The position numbers and the translations under genes were made by a program. The notes below the pieces were generated by a model. It searched no databases and was not told where the DNA came from. It saw only the letters and a program-made list of their open reading frames with translations. A stretch of 64,000 nucleotides of DNA from Marinomonas polaris DSM 16579 (lineage in GTDB: Bacteria; Pseudomonadota; Gammaproteobacteria; Pseudomonadales; Marinomonadaceae): the NCBI RefSeq assembly GCF_900129155.1, contig NZ_FQVF01000003.1, forward strand, positions 344,734 to 408,733. Reading direction: 5' to 3'. Below are positions 16,769 through 25,441 of the stretch, piece by piece (position 1 is the first letter of the stretch; each line of letters opens with the position of its first letter).

Positions 16769-19348
16769 CTAAGAAACGACATGTATTTTTTCATTAGATA
16801 TGACTTCTATCTGAGAGTTATTCAGCCATGTTTCAATTTCAATTGAATTAAGCGCCTTAGAAAACAAAAAACCTTGTGCAATACCGTAGCCTAGCTCTTT
16901 TAAAATTCTGCATTGCTCTTGACTTTCAACACCTTCAGCCACGACATCTAACTTTAAGCTATGCCCTATATTCAGCACTGCCAGGCTTAAGGCTCGACTA
17001 ATATCATCTGTTTCAAGTTCAGAAACAAAACTCTTGTCTAATTTTAACTCTTTAAAAGGAATTTTCTTTAAGTAGCTGAGACTAGAATATCCTGTTCCAA
17101 AATCATCAATTGAAAGACTAATGCCTTTATTATGAATATCATTTAGAACTTGGATTGTTCTTGGATTTGTATCAAGTAAGACACTTTCTGTTATCTCCAG
17201 AGTAAGATCTAATACTTTTAGGTTATGATATTCCAATTCACTTATTATTAAATTGCAAAGATCAACGTCATGAAAATTAAGTGGGGATAAATTCACAGAG
17301 ATAGTAGGAATAAATATACCTTTTTTTCGCCAAACTGACATTTGACGGCATGCCTCTCTCAATACCCAACGACTAAGATCAGTAATCAATCCGCATTCTT
17401 CTGCAATTTTTATAAAACGTGTAGGTGGAACAGCACCAAACTTAGGATGATTCCATCTAGCCAGCGCTTCAACTCCATACAAACTGCCTGTATTCATTTT
17501 AATTTGAGGCTGATAATTTAGCTCTAACTGGTTATTTGATATTGCTTTTTGAAGTTCAACTTCGAGCTCTTGCCTTTCGAGTGCCAATTGATTTAATTCA
17601 TGACTAAAAAAAGAAAATCGTCCTTTCCCCTGTTTTTTAGCTTGATACATTGCCATATCTGCACGATGAATTAGAGTACTAATATCATGACCATCTTCAG
17701 GAAAAACGCTTATACCGATGCTAGCAGAGGGTATGATTTTAGAACCATTAATCTCTATTGGATGAGAAAACGACAACCTTAAATCTTCAATAAAATAATT
17801 TAGATCACTGGAGCTTTTCCCCAAAACAACTAATAAAAATTCATCTCCTGCTAAACGTCCACAAATATCTGAGTTTAAACATTTTTCATTTATTCTTGCA
17901 GCGATCTCAATAAGTAATTTATCGCCTACATGATGCCCAAAAGAATCATTAACTAACTTAAAACGATCTAAATCTATAAAGAGCACAGCAAGAACATCAT
18001 TATTTTTTTCAACATCCTTTAGAGCCTGTTCTGCACGAGCATGCAAAACACTTCTATTTGGCAACTTTGTTAAACTATCATAATAGGCAAGATGTCTTAT
18101 ATTTTCACGCTGTTTCTCCCTATCGAAAGCTAAAGAACATAACGGAGCAAGTACCTTTACTAGTTGCCGTTCAAATAATGATGGAGGATGATTGTCTTTT
18201 CTATAAAAAGCAATTACACCTACAGATTCATCTTGACTACCTATAATGGGAGAGGACCAACAACCTTTATAACCGCAAGGTAAGGGTAAGATAGGTCCAC
18301 TAAAATTATCCCATAATGGAGCGCTTTTAATATCAGTAACAAGTACTGGCAGACTGAGATATGCCTCAGTGCCTGAAGAATCAACATCACTACCCAATGG
18401 AATTTTTTGTAAAAACTTCTTGTATTCACTCGGTAATTTTGGAGAGGATAAAAGTTGCAGATAATTACCATTGACTAATAAAATTGCAGGAGTAATGTCG
18501 TCGATTAACCGACTAATTTCATGACAAACCGATTCCATAATCATCTCTAGAGGCTCATCTCTAGCTAGAGAGCCAACAATTTTGGAATGTAATACTTCAT
18601 GAATTTTTGTTTGAGTAATATCGGATAAAATTGCGACAATGTTAGTGAGCTCTCCAGCTTCATTAAAAGCAGGATCAATCATCACAGAACACCAAATTTT
18701 TTTTCCACATTTACTCTTAATAAGTTCATCAATCTTGACCTCAACGCCGTTTACCAATGTCTCTCTTAATTCTATAATTCGGTCTTCACTAAAGTGCGGA
18801 GCAATAACAGAAGTGGGCGTATGACCCAAAAGATCGTCATTTTCATATCCTAAAAGAGTCGAAAACCCCTCATTAATGTAAACAACTTTCCAAGAAGCGT
18901 CAGTAATCAATATTGCGTTACCAGTTTTATCCGTTACTAAAGAAAGCATTTCAACACGTTTACGTTCAATAACAGAAGATGTTACATCTTGAATAAAAGC
19001 AGTGTACAAAAAAACACCGTCAACATTAACTTTTGATATGGACATTGATCCCCATTTTTTAGAACCATCTTTGCAAACTATCTCAACATCTCGGTTGGTG
19101 CCGACAATTTTATTCGCACCAGCATTTCGATTAGCATTAACATAATTATCATGATTAGGCTTAATGCTATCAGGGACAAGAATTTTTACATTTTTCCCGA
19201 TGACTTCTTTTCTTTTGTACCCCCACAATTTTTCTGCTGAATAGTTGTAAAAAACGATATCATTTTCAGGATTAATTACAACCACACTATCTATTGCTTG
19301 CTCAAGTGTTTCTACAAACAAATCAGATAACAAATTCTTAGCCGGCAT
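16769..19348 (-). CDS. DosP-like PAS-PAS-GAF-GGDEF-EAL c-di-GMP enzyme (copy 1)
   Basis: An 859-residue cytoplasmic protein: PAS 1 (~10-125), PAS 2 (~130-250), GAF-like (~265-410), GGDEF (~425-580) and EAL (~595-850). The order and N-terminal sequence match E. coli DosP. His66 aligns with the heme-ligating His77 of DosP and Arg86 with Arg97, but the distal Met95 position is Thr84. The cyclase motif is RLAGDEF, an accepted active variant. EAL residues are kept: VEALARW, VNLSP, LEITES, DDFGTGYSS, LKLDKSF, AEGVES. AAGGA before ATG 19348 sets the start. A paralog lies at 50232-52817; next door is a decayed chemoreceptor gene. Confidence 0.92.
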   Translation of the reverse strand: MPAKNLLSDLFVETLEQAIDSVVVINPENDIVFYNYSAEKLWGYKRKEVIGKNVKILVPDSIKPNHDNYVNANRNAGANKIVGTNRDVEIVCKDGSKKWGSMSISKVNVDGVFLYTAFIQDVTSSVIERKRVEMLSLVTDKTGNAILITDASWKVVYINEGFSTLLGYENDDLLGHTPTSVIAPHFSEDRIIELRETLVNGVEVKIDELIKSKCGKKIWCSVMIDPAFNEAGELTNIVAILSDITQTKIHEVLHSKIVGSLARDEPLEMIMESVCHEISRLIDDITPAILLVNGNYLQLLSSPKLPSEYKKFLQKIPLGSDVDSSGTEAYLSLPVLVTDIKSAPLWDNFSGPILPLPCGYKGCWSSPIIGSQDESVGVIAFYRKDNHPPSLFERQLVKVLAPLCSLAFDREKQRENIRHLAYYDSLTKLPNRSVLHARAEQALKDVEKNNDVLAVLFIDLDRFKLVNDSFGHHVGDKLLIEIAARINEKCLNSDICGRLAGDEFLLVVLGKSSSDLNYFIEDLRLSFSHPIEINGSKIIPSASIGISVFPEDGHDISTLIHRADMAMYQAKKQGKGRFSFFSHELNQLALERQELEVELQKAISNNQLELNYQPQIKMNTGSLYGVEALARWNHPKFGAVPPTRFIKIAEECGLITDLSRWVLREACRQMSVWRKKGIFIPTISVNLSPLNFHDVDLCNLIISELEYHNLKVLDLTLEITESVLLDTNPRTIQVLNDIHNKGISLSIDDFGTGYSSLSYLKKIPFKELKLDKSFVSELETDDISRALSLAVLNIGHSLKLDVVAEGVESQEQCRILKELGYGIAQGFLFSKALNSIEIETWLNNSQIEVISNEKIHVVS

Positions 19349-19527
19349 CAAAAAAATCCTTAAAAACTATAAATTTAAATAATATATAGACTTACAATCA
19401 TCTATAAATATCTCAAAATAAATATTGTTTAGCATTAAAACAATAAACTACAAAGAAGAAAACAACATTTCAAAACAATTACATAAATACACCATAAACA
19501 TACATAAATACACAATTATAAATAGAT

Positions 19528-19556
19528 TTTATATTTAATGAATCATTAAATATAAA
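19528..19556. repeat. 29-bp AT-rich perfect palindrome
   Basis: Two 14-base arms (5' arm TTTATATTTAATGA) flank a single central A, about 180 bases upstream of the GGDEF-EAL start. It could be an operator or a hairpin. The equivalent position of the second module copy lacks it. Confidence 0.4.
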
Positions 19557-19634
19557 CATTAAAACTTACATTTAAAATACATACCAATTTGCAAATACAA
19601 TTTAAATTTTTTAATACGTTCCTTAATCCTTAAT

Positions 19635-20441
19635 ATAAAAAAACATATCTAACTCTATTTAAATCATCTCAACCGGAAATTTAAGACTAATTAAAACAAC
19701 TGACTTACATGGTGATATTACCTATAAAAATCATGATTTTGTTAAAATTTCTGGCTAAAAAAGATGATTCAATGGGTCAGAACAACAATTTTATTTGAAA
19801 TTTAGATATTAAAAAAACAGGCGTTTGATAATTTATTGTAAAAGAAAAAAATATGGAAAATTTTGAAGATTAATGGTCAAAAAATGTAAGGGGGTTTCAT
19901 TTTATTGGGTTAATGCCTACATAGCTCTAATTTTGATCACAGTGGAAAAATGATTGAGCACTAATCCGTTTATAGCTTACCTTAGGTCGAATAAAAAACG
20001 GAAAAGATCACAATGCGAGCTAAAAAATCATTAGTTTCGCGAGAAAATCGTCTTTTTATTCCAATAGATTTTTACAGCTCGAATCTAGCAAGTGACGGAG
20101 TATTTAAAACCTGTCTGACATTTAGTATGGTTAGTATTATTTAAGCAAAGGCATGCTCATCACCTTTAAGAAAGCTAATAATAGAAAATGATTCAAAATC
20201 TGGATATTTAATTTTAACTTATCTTTTAACAGGAAGGAATGATGAGTTGGGTAAAATAGATACGATGTTAACTGGTCAACAAGCTGAAGTGCAAGCAATT
20301 ATAGCGAGGTTAGATAACACTTGCCTTTATATAAGGGGAGCTAAAAATCGCTCTAATTCTTGTGTTAGCGATGCAAATTTAGCGGTGTAACGTCAAAGTA
20401 GAAACATCACTAACAGTGAAAAAATGACTGATACCCAGTAA
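19635..20441 (+). pseudogene. Decayed PAS chemoreceptor (Aer-like), copy of 53137-54714
   Basis: Nucleotide alignment by eye to the intact gene at 53137-54714 runs from its first codons to about codon 295. The start codon reads ATA instead of ATG. Frameshifts and stops are scattered through the PAS part, while GGAAGGAATGATGAGTTGGG and the following ~200 bases are nearly identical to 53790-54015. Homology then stops, so the whole signalling hairpin is missing. With the GGDEF-EAL gene on its left it reproduces the divergent pair found intact at 50.2-54.7 kb. It cannot make a functional receptor. Confidence 0.88.
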
Positions 20442-20885
20442 ACTCTGGGAGAATCCACGCAGCGTTTACTCCATATATATTTTCAGAGATCTTTACGAAT
20501 TCAATTCGATCACCAAGCTCAAAATACAAATCATTTCGTACACTGTCATGAATTACAGTTTAATGTTTAAACAACACTTTCCTCCTAGCCTTGCGAAGAC
20601 AAAAGCATGGTACGATGTCTCATATAAACACTTTGAGTAATGGACAACTAAAACTAACATTTCATCGCAAGCAATAAAGCCGCATTTGGATGATATTATG
20701 AAAAAAGCCGAAGGTTTTTCGGCCTGATACCTTTGGCCACTCTCCAATGAATGAAGAGTATAAGCACCAACCGAGAGAACATTGGCAAAGGCTTAGAAGT
20801 GTCTAGAAAAGTCCAGTTAAGTCACTACATTCGAACTTACCCAAAATTCGATACTAAATGGAATAGAGGTCTATAGAGTAAATAT
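20442..20885. other. Intergenic region, no intact gene
   Basis: Short broken frames on both strands suggest decayed coding DNA, but I could not assign a family. The only clear structure is a minus-strand terminator at 20701-20726. The LysR gene starts immediately to the right. Confidence 0.5.
20701..20726 (-). terminator. Rho-independent terminator on the minus strand with no obvious gene
   Basis: Read on the minus strand, GCCGAA-AAACC-TTCGGC is followed by T6. No minus-strand gene lies between this point and the LysR gene at 20886, which is on the plus strand. Confidence 0.65.
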
Positions 20886-21800
20886 ATGACTAATAAATCA
20901 ACTAACCCACGCCGACTTACTCCATCTATGCCTTGGCTATTAGCTTTTGAATCTGCAGCAAGAAATCTTAGCTTTACATTAGCAGCCAAAGAGCTTTCTC
21001 TCACACAAAGCGTTATAAGCAGACACATACAATCTTTGGAAGACTTACTGGAAGTTGAACTCTTTCACCGAAATGGCAAGCAGTTACAATTGAACGAAGC
21101 TGGCGCGATGTACATGAGAGAAGTAAGCAGCGGACTTCAACGAATACGTAATGCATCACAAAATTTAAACACATATAAATCCACAGCAACATCAATTAAC
21201 CTCGCCTGCTTACCAACTTTCGCAGCAAAATGGTTAATGCCGCGTTTGGCCGATTTCTATGTTAAACATCCCAACATTCTTGTACACATACATGCAAAAA
21301 TCCGCCAATTTAATATGGAATTAGAGGGAATGGACTGCGCTATAAGTGGTGGTGGACGAGCTTGGCCTGGAATGGCATCCTATCCTCTAGTCAAGGGCTA
21401 TCTAGTTCCAGTAATTAGCCCAGCATTGCATGAAAGAGTTCCTTTCAACACGCCATCTGATGCCGGATTACATACGCTTTTACAAGTATCTACAAGGCCT
21501 GACGATTGGTTCCAATGGTTTTCTGTCCATGATCTTTCAACAACTAATATACGTCTTGGTCCCCAATTCGAAATGACTTCTCATGTACTCCAAGCAGCTA
21601 TCGCTGGAATTGGAATTGCATTGGTGCCTTCTTGTCTCGTTGAAGATGAGCTTACAAACGGATCATTAATTATGCCATTCAGTCCGTCAAAAGTAGATAC
21701 ACTGAAATATGACTACTCTCTACACATCACTCCTCATCAAGACCAATCTCCTACTGTGTCGGCTTTACGGGAGTGGCTTCTAGAACTGTCAACCCAATAA
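20886..21800 (+). CDS. LysR-family regulator, GcvA-like
   Basis: A 304-residue LysR regulator of the GcvA subgroup. The N-terminus RRLTPSMPWLLAFESAARNL and helix AAKELSLTQSVISRHIQSLE are characteristic, as is the PTFAAKWLMPRLADF strand that opens the effector domain. It converges on the ETF-quinone oxidoreductase fragment and the etfAB operon. Its position at the end of the 2-hydroxyglutarate locus makes it a plausible regulator of it. Confidence 0.9.
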   Translation: MTNKSTNPRRLTPSMPWLLAFESAARNLSFTLAAKELSLTQSVISRHIQSLEDLLEVELFHRNGKQLQLNEAGAMYMREVSSGLQRIRNASQNLNTYKSTATSINLACLPTFAAKWLMPRLADFYVKHPNILVHIHAKIRQFNMELEGMDCAISGGGRAWPGMASYPLVKGYLVPVISPALHERVPFNTPSDAGLHTLLQVSTRPDDWFQWFSVHDLSTTNIRLGPQFEMTSHVLQAAIAGIGIALVPSCLVEDELTNGSLIMPFSPSKVDTLKYDYSLHITPHQDQSPTVSALREWLLELSTQ

Positions 21801-21809
21801 TTAATCCCA

Positions 21810-22154
21810 TCAGTTGTACTGGCCAACAAAATAAAAAGCGCCTCCGAGAGCCAGTCCGAATTTATGCATCGATACTCCAAAATTGCGAGAGCGAAACAGT
21901 TCATCATAAGCCCAACTAGGCTTAAATTTGCCACTGAAGCTATTCAGTTCAGAGCCGCCTTCATTCCCCTCAGCAATTGCTTCAAACACAGCTTCACCAG
22001 CCAACATGCCCGATTTCATGGCTGTATGGGTCCCTTTAATCTTACTGAAATTGAGAGTGCCGGCGTTGCAACCGATCAATAACCCACCAGGATATGTCAT
22101 CTTTGGCAGAGAATTAAACCCATCCCTAGTAATAGCTCGAGCACCGTATGCCAC
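21810..22154 (-). pseudogene. Fragment of ETF-quinone oxidoreductase
   Basis: About 105 residues match the middle of the intact ETF-QO at 47644-49284: YGARAITRDGFNSLPKMTYP, then GGLLIGCNAGTLNFSKIKGT, HTAMKSGMLAGEA and YDELFRSRNFG. The FAD-binding N-terminus and the 4Fe-4S C-terminus are both absent, and the frame ends in unrelated residues before the LysR gene. It lies 42 bases after etfA on the same strand, where a full ETF-QO gene would be expected, so the operon once carried one. Confidence 0.9.
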
Positions 22155-22196
22155 ATTTGATCCTAGAGCGTGTGATTAGAAATTCTGACGGCTGTT

Positions 22197-23126
22197 TTAG
22201 AGTTTTGCTTCCAGTTCAGGTAGAATCTCAAACAAATCACCTACTAAGCCATAATCAGCCACTTGGAAAATTGGCGCTTCTCCATCCTTATTGATAGCTA
22301 CAATCACTTTAGATTCTTTCATTCCAGCTAAATGCTGGATCGCACCAGAAATCCCCACTGCAATATATAACTCTGGCGCCACAATTTTTCCGGTCTGACC
22401 AACTTGCAGATCATTGCTTACAAAACCTGCATCCACCGCTGCACGGGACGCACCAACCGCGGCTACTAGTTTGTCGGCAACCTTTTCAAGCAAGCTAAAG
22501 TTCTCAGCAGAGCCCAGCCCCCGTCCGCCGGAAATCACTGTACTTGCTGCGGTCAATTCTGGACGGCCTGATTTAACCAACTCTTCACTAACGAAACGCG
22601 AGACCCCCATATCGAAGACAACATCTACAACCTCAGTATTAGCATTTCCACCTTCCGCTTTAGCCTTCTCAAAAGCCGAAGTCCGAACTGTTATAACCTT
22701 GACCGCATCTCGGGATTGCACCGTTGCGATAGCATTACCCGCGTAAATCGGGCGCTTAAATGTATCAACTGATTCCACAGCAACGATTTCTGTGAGCTGC
22801 CCGACATCAAGTAGGGCAGCAACGCGTGGCATCGTATCCTTAATGGTACTGCTCGCTGCTGCAATAATATGGCTATAGTCAGCAGCCAGCTCAACAATCA
22901 AGGCACTTAGATTTTCCGCCAACCCTTTTTCATAAACATCGCTATCAGCCAACAATACCTTGCTGATACCCATAACTTTGACAGCTTCATCAGCAACACT
23001 CTGGCAAGCGTTACCTACGACCAGCATTGTAATTTCGCCACCAAGTTGACTTGCGGCCGTCACAGCACTAAGAGTTGCTGGATTGAGTGTGCTATTATCG
23101 TGTTCAGCAATAAGTAAAATACTCAT
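22197..23126 (-). CDS. etfA: Electron transfer flavoprotein alpha subunit
   Basis: A 309-residue EtfA, which binds FAD and passes electrons from flavin dehydrogenases to the quinone pool through ETF-QO. The C-terminal FAD domain shows [28 protein letters not shown] and [14 protein letters not shown]. It is ten bases after etfB. A second EtfA at 44854-45789 is clearly related but distinct. Here the probable electron donor is the D-2-hydroxyacid dehydrogenase upstream in the operon. Confidence 0.96.
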   Translation of the reverse strand: MSILLIAEHDNSTLNPATLSAVTAASQLGGEITMLVVGNACQSVADEAVKVMGISKVLLADSDVYEKGLAENLSALIVELAADYSHIIAAASSTIKDTMPRVAALLDVGQLTEIVAVESVDTFKRPIYAGNAIATVQSRDAVKVITVRTSAFEKAKAEGGNANTEVVDVVFDMGVSRFVSEELVKSGRPELTAASTVISGGRGLGSAENFSLLEKVADKLVAAVGASRAAVDAGFVSNDLQVGQTGKIVAPELYIAVGISGAIQHLAGMKESKVIVAINKDGEAPIFQVADYGLVGDLFEILPELEAKL

Positions 23127-23136
23127 CCCATTCTCC

Positions 23137-23886
23137 TTAAATGACTTTGGCTTCGTTTTTCAACTTGTCGATCAACGCGTCTACACTGTCCAGCTTAATA
23201 CCTGCTTGTCGCTGAGCTGGCGCTTCCACTTTTAATTGCAAAATATGCTGCTTGAGCTCCACACCAAAATCGGCTGGAGTCTTCAATTCTAGAGGCTTTC
23301 GCTTAGCTTTCATGATGTCTGGTAATTTGGCATAACGTGGTTCATTCAGACGAAGGTCAGTCGTAACAATTGCAGGCAGTGTCAGTGATAAGGTACGTAG
23401 ACCACCATCTACTTCGCGGGTAACCAGGGCTTTGTCTCCTTCAACAGTTACTTTCGAGGCAAAAGTGCCCTGAGGACGACGAGTTAAAGCAGCAAGCATC
23501 TGGCCAACTTGATTATTATCGGAGTCTATCGATTGCTTGCCTAGGATCACCAGCCCAGGCTCCTCAGCTTCCATCACTTTGGCAAGCAGCTTAGCGACAT
23601 TTAATGGCTCAGGTTGGCTTTCAGTTTCGATATGAATAGCGCGATCCGCACCAAGCGCCATGGCAGTACGCAGCTGTTCCTGAACGGCATTAGGACCAAT
23701 TGAAACCACCACTATTTCAGAAGCTATACCAGCTTCTTTTAGACGTATTGCCTCTTCAACTGCAATTTCACAAAAAGGATTAAGAGCCATTTTCACATTG
23801 CTCAAATCTACGTCTGAATTATCAGACTTCACGCGTACTTTTACGTTGTAATCAATAACGCGCTTGACGCTAACAATTATTTTCAT
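23137..23886 (-). CDS. etfB: Electron transfer flavoprotein beta subunit
   Basis: A 249-residue EtfB, partner of EtfA, with the family opening [19 protein letters not shown], the AMP-binding region [19 protein letters not shown] and the signature [24 protein letters not shown] lies upstream of the ATG. It starts 31 bases after the FAD dehydrogenase stop and continues into etfA, so the three genes form one transcript. The paralog at 44065-44853 belongs to the acyl-CoA island. Confidence 0.96.
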   Translation of the reverse strand: MKIIVSVKRVIDYNVKVRVKSDNSDVDLSNVKMALNPFCEIAVEEAIRLKEAGIASEIVVVSIGPNAVQEQLRTAMALGADRAIHIETESQPEPLNVAKLLAKVMEAEEPGLVILGKQSIDSDNNQVGQMLAALTRRPQGTFASKVTVEGDKALVTREVDGGLRTLSLTLPAIVTTDLRLNEPRYAKLPDIMKAKRKPLELKTPADFGVELKQHILQLKVEAPAQRQAGIKLDSVDALIDKLKNEAKVI

Positions 23887-23917
23887 AAATAGGTCTCGAT
23901 ATTATTTATTAAGTAAT

Positions 23918-25309
23918 TTAGTTTTTATTCGGCAAAACTTTTCCACGATTCAATAAACCTTTTGGGTCCATCGCTTCTTTTAGCCTCATCATTAGTGCTA
24001 TTTCACCAGGGTTTCTAGATATGCTTAGGTGATCTTTTTTCTTTAATCCTATTCCATGTTCTGCTGAAATGGATCCACCTATTTCCTGCAGTGGCTTATA
24101 AACTAAACTCTCAATTTTAATACGCGTTTCTTCATTGGAATCCCCTGTCGAAATTGAGACATGCAAATTGCCATCACCTAAATGCCCAAATACAACAACT
24201 TTGGCATCTGGCCAGATTTTTCTCACCGACACCTCTAGTTCATTAACATAGGTATCCATGTCTACTATTGGTAGGCTAATATCAAAAACAAAGCGTGGAG
24301 CAATTAATTCAGAAAGCCCTTCGATATCCTCCCGAATAGCCCAAAGACGGTCACGTTGTGTATCGGAGTTTGCTACTACGGCGTCGCTTAAAAGCTCTTT
24401 TTCAAAAGCCGATGTAATCGCCTGCTCAAATCGTTGAGCTGTCTCAGCTTGGTCATTCCCCAAACTCTCTATCAACACATAAAAAGGCGCATCCGTATCT
24501 AGAGGGGCATTATGACGACCGCTTTCTTTCGTCAATAATGCATAATAACTGCGCCACATCACTTCAAATGCACCGAGCTCTCCTCCTAATGTTTGTCTCA
24601 TGTGCTGCAGTAACCCAACAAGACTTTCAAAGCTGTCACAAGCGACTAGGGCCGTTTGTGACGCAGACTGCTGTGGTTGCAATTTGAGAACCGCACGGGT
24701 AACAATTCCAAGTGTTCCCTCACTTCCGATGAACATATGTTTTAAATCATAACCAGCGTTATTCTTCAGCATGTTGTTCATTGAGCTGACCACTGAACCG
24801 TCAGCCAGTACCACTTCAAGACCTAGCACTTGATCACGCATCATGCCGTAACGGATAACTCTTATACCGCCTGCATTCGTCGCAATATTGCCACCGATAG
24901 TACAAGACCCTCGAGCCCCTAAATCCAACGCAAACTGCATCCCGATTTGCTCCGCAGCCTCTTGAACGATTTGAAGTGGCACCCCAGCCTGAACGGTCAA
25001 AGTGCCGCCCACAGGATCGACCGATTCAATTTCAGTCATACGCTCAAGCGAGATAACTAACTCATTCGATGCTGCTACAGCACCGCGCACCAACCCAGTC
25101 AAACCACCATGTGTCACGACTGGCTGATCCGCTTCGTAACACAAAGCCATTACTTGCGATAACTGATCAGCACTAGCTGGTCTGACAAGCGCTAACGCCA
25201 AACACGGCTCTTTTGTAATCCAATCTGCAGGTCGAGCACGAACATCCTCACCACGAAGGATATTTTTTGCACCCACCACTTTTTCTATGAAATCCAACAA
25301 AGTATCCAT
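23918..25309 (-). CDS. FAD-binding dehydrogenase, D-2-hydroxyglutarate dehydrogenase-like
   Basis: A 463-residue protein of the D-lactate/D-2-hydroxyglutarate/GlcD family. The N-terminal FAD_binding_4 domain has VVTHGGLTGLVRGAV and GGNIATNAGG with GSEGTLGIVT. The C-terminal FAD-oxidase domain has VVVFGHLGDGNLHVSIS and SAEHGIG. GAGGG before ATG 25309 beats the longer TTG start at 25321. Such enzymes oxidise D-2-hydroxyacids and often reduce ETF; adjacency to etfBA fits that. With the 2-oxoadipate dioxygenase-like gene at 28959 in the locus, D-2-hydroxyglutarate is the most economical substrate, though D-lactate or glycolate is possible. Confidence 0.88.
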   Translation of the reverse strand: MDTLLDFIEKVVGAKNILRGEDVRARPADWITKEPCLALALVRPASADQLSQVMALCYEADQPVVTHGGLTGLVRGAVAASNELVISLERMTEIESVDPVGGTLTVQAGVPLQIVQEAAEQIGMQFALDLGARGSCTIGGNIATNAGGIRVIRYGMMRDQVLGLEVVLADGSVVSSMNNMLKNNAGYDLKHMFIGSEGTLGIVTRAVLKLQPQQSASQTALVACDSFESLVGLLQHMRQTLGGELGAFEVMWRSYYALLTKESGRHNAPLDTDAPFYVLIESLGNDQAETAQRFEQAITSAFEKELLSDAVVANSDTQRDRLWAIREDIEGLSELIAPRFVFDISLPIVDMDTYVNELEVSVRKIWPDAKVVVFGHLGDGNLHVSISTGDSNEETRIKIESLVYKPLQEIGGSISAEHGIGLKKKDHLSISRNPGEIALMMRLKEAMDPKGLLNRGKVLPNKN

Positions 25310-25441
25310 ACGAACCCTCAACCTTATAATAAGTTTGAATATAAAAATCTTTATAAACAGGCAGGGTTAACCCTTACCTAAAAAAGGAAATAAATATTTT
25401 TTTAATTTAGAATTAAGTCTTTAAATCAGAATAATGGCTTT

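Noticed and set aside
16769..19348. Loss of the proximal heme His in the DosP-like PAS.
   Set aside because: A first alignment put Ala at the ligand position, but recounting against DosP numbering places the ligand at His66 (KPNHDNY), which is conserved; only the distal Met is replaced.
20553..20747. A 64-codon minus-strand frame.
   Set aside because: It spans the hairpin terminator at 20701-20726, has no recognisable family and no ribosome-binding site.
23918..25309. Glycolate oxidase subunit GlcD.
   Set aside because: No GlcE or GlcF partner is present, and the adjacent etfBA and HglS-like genes fit a D-2-hydroxyglutarate-type dehydrogenase better, although GlcD-like activity is not excluded.
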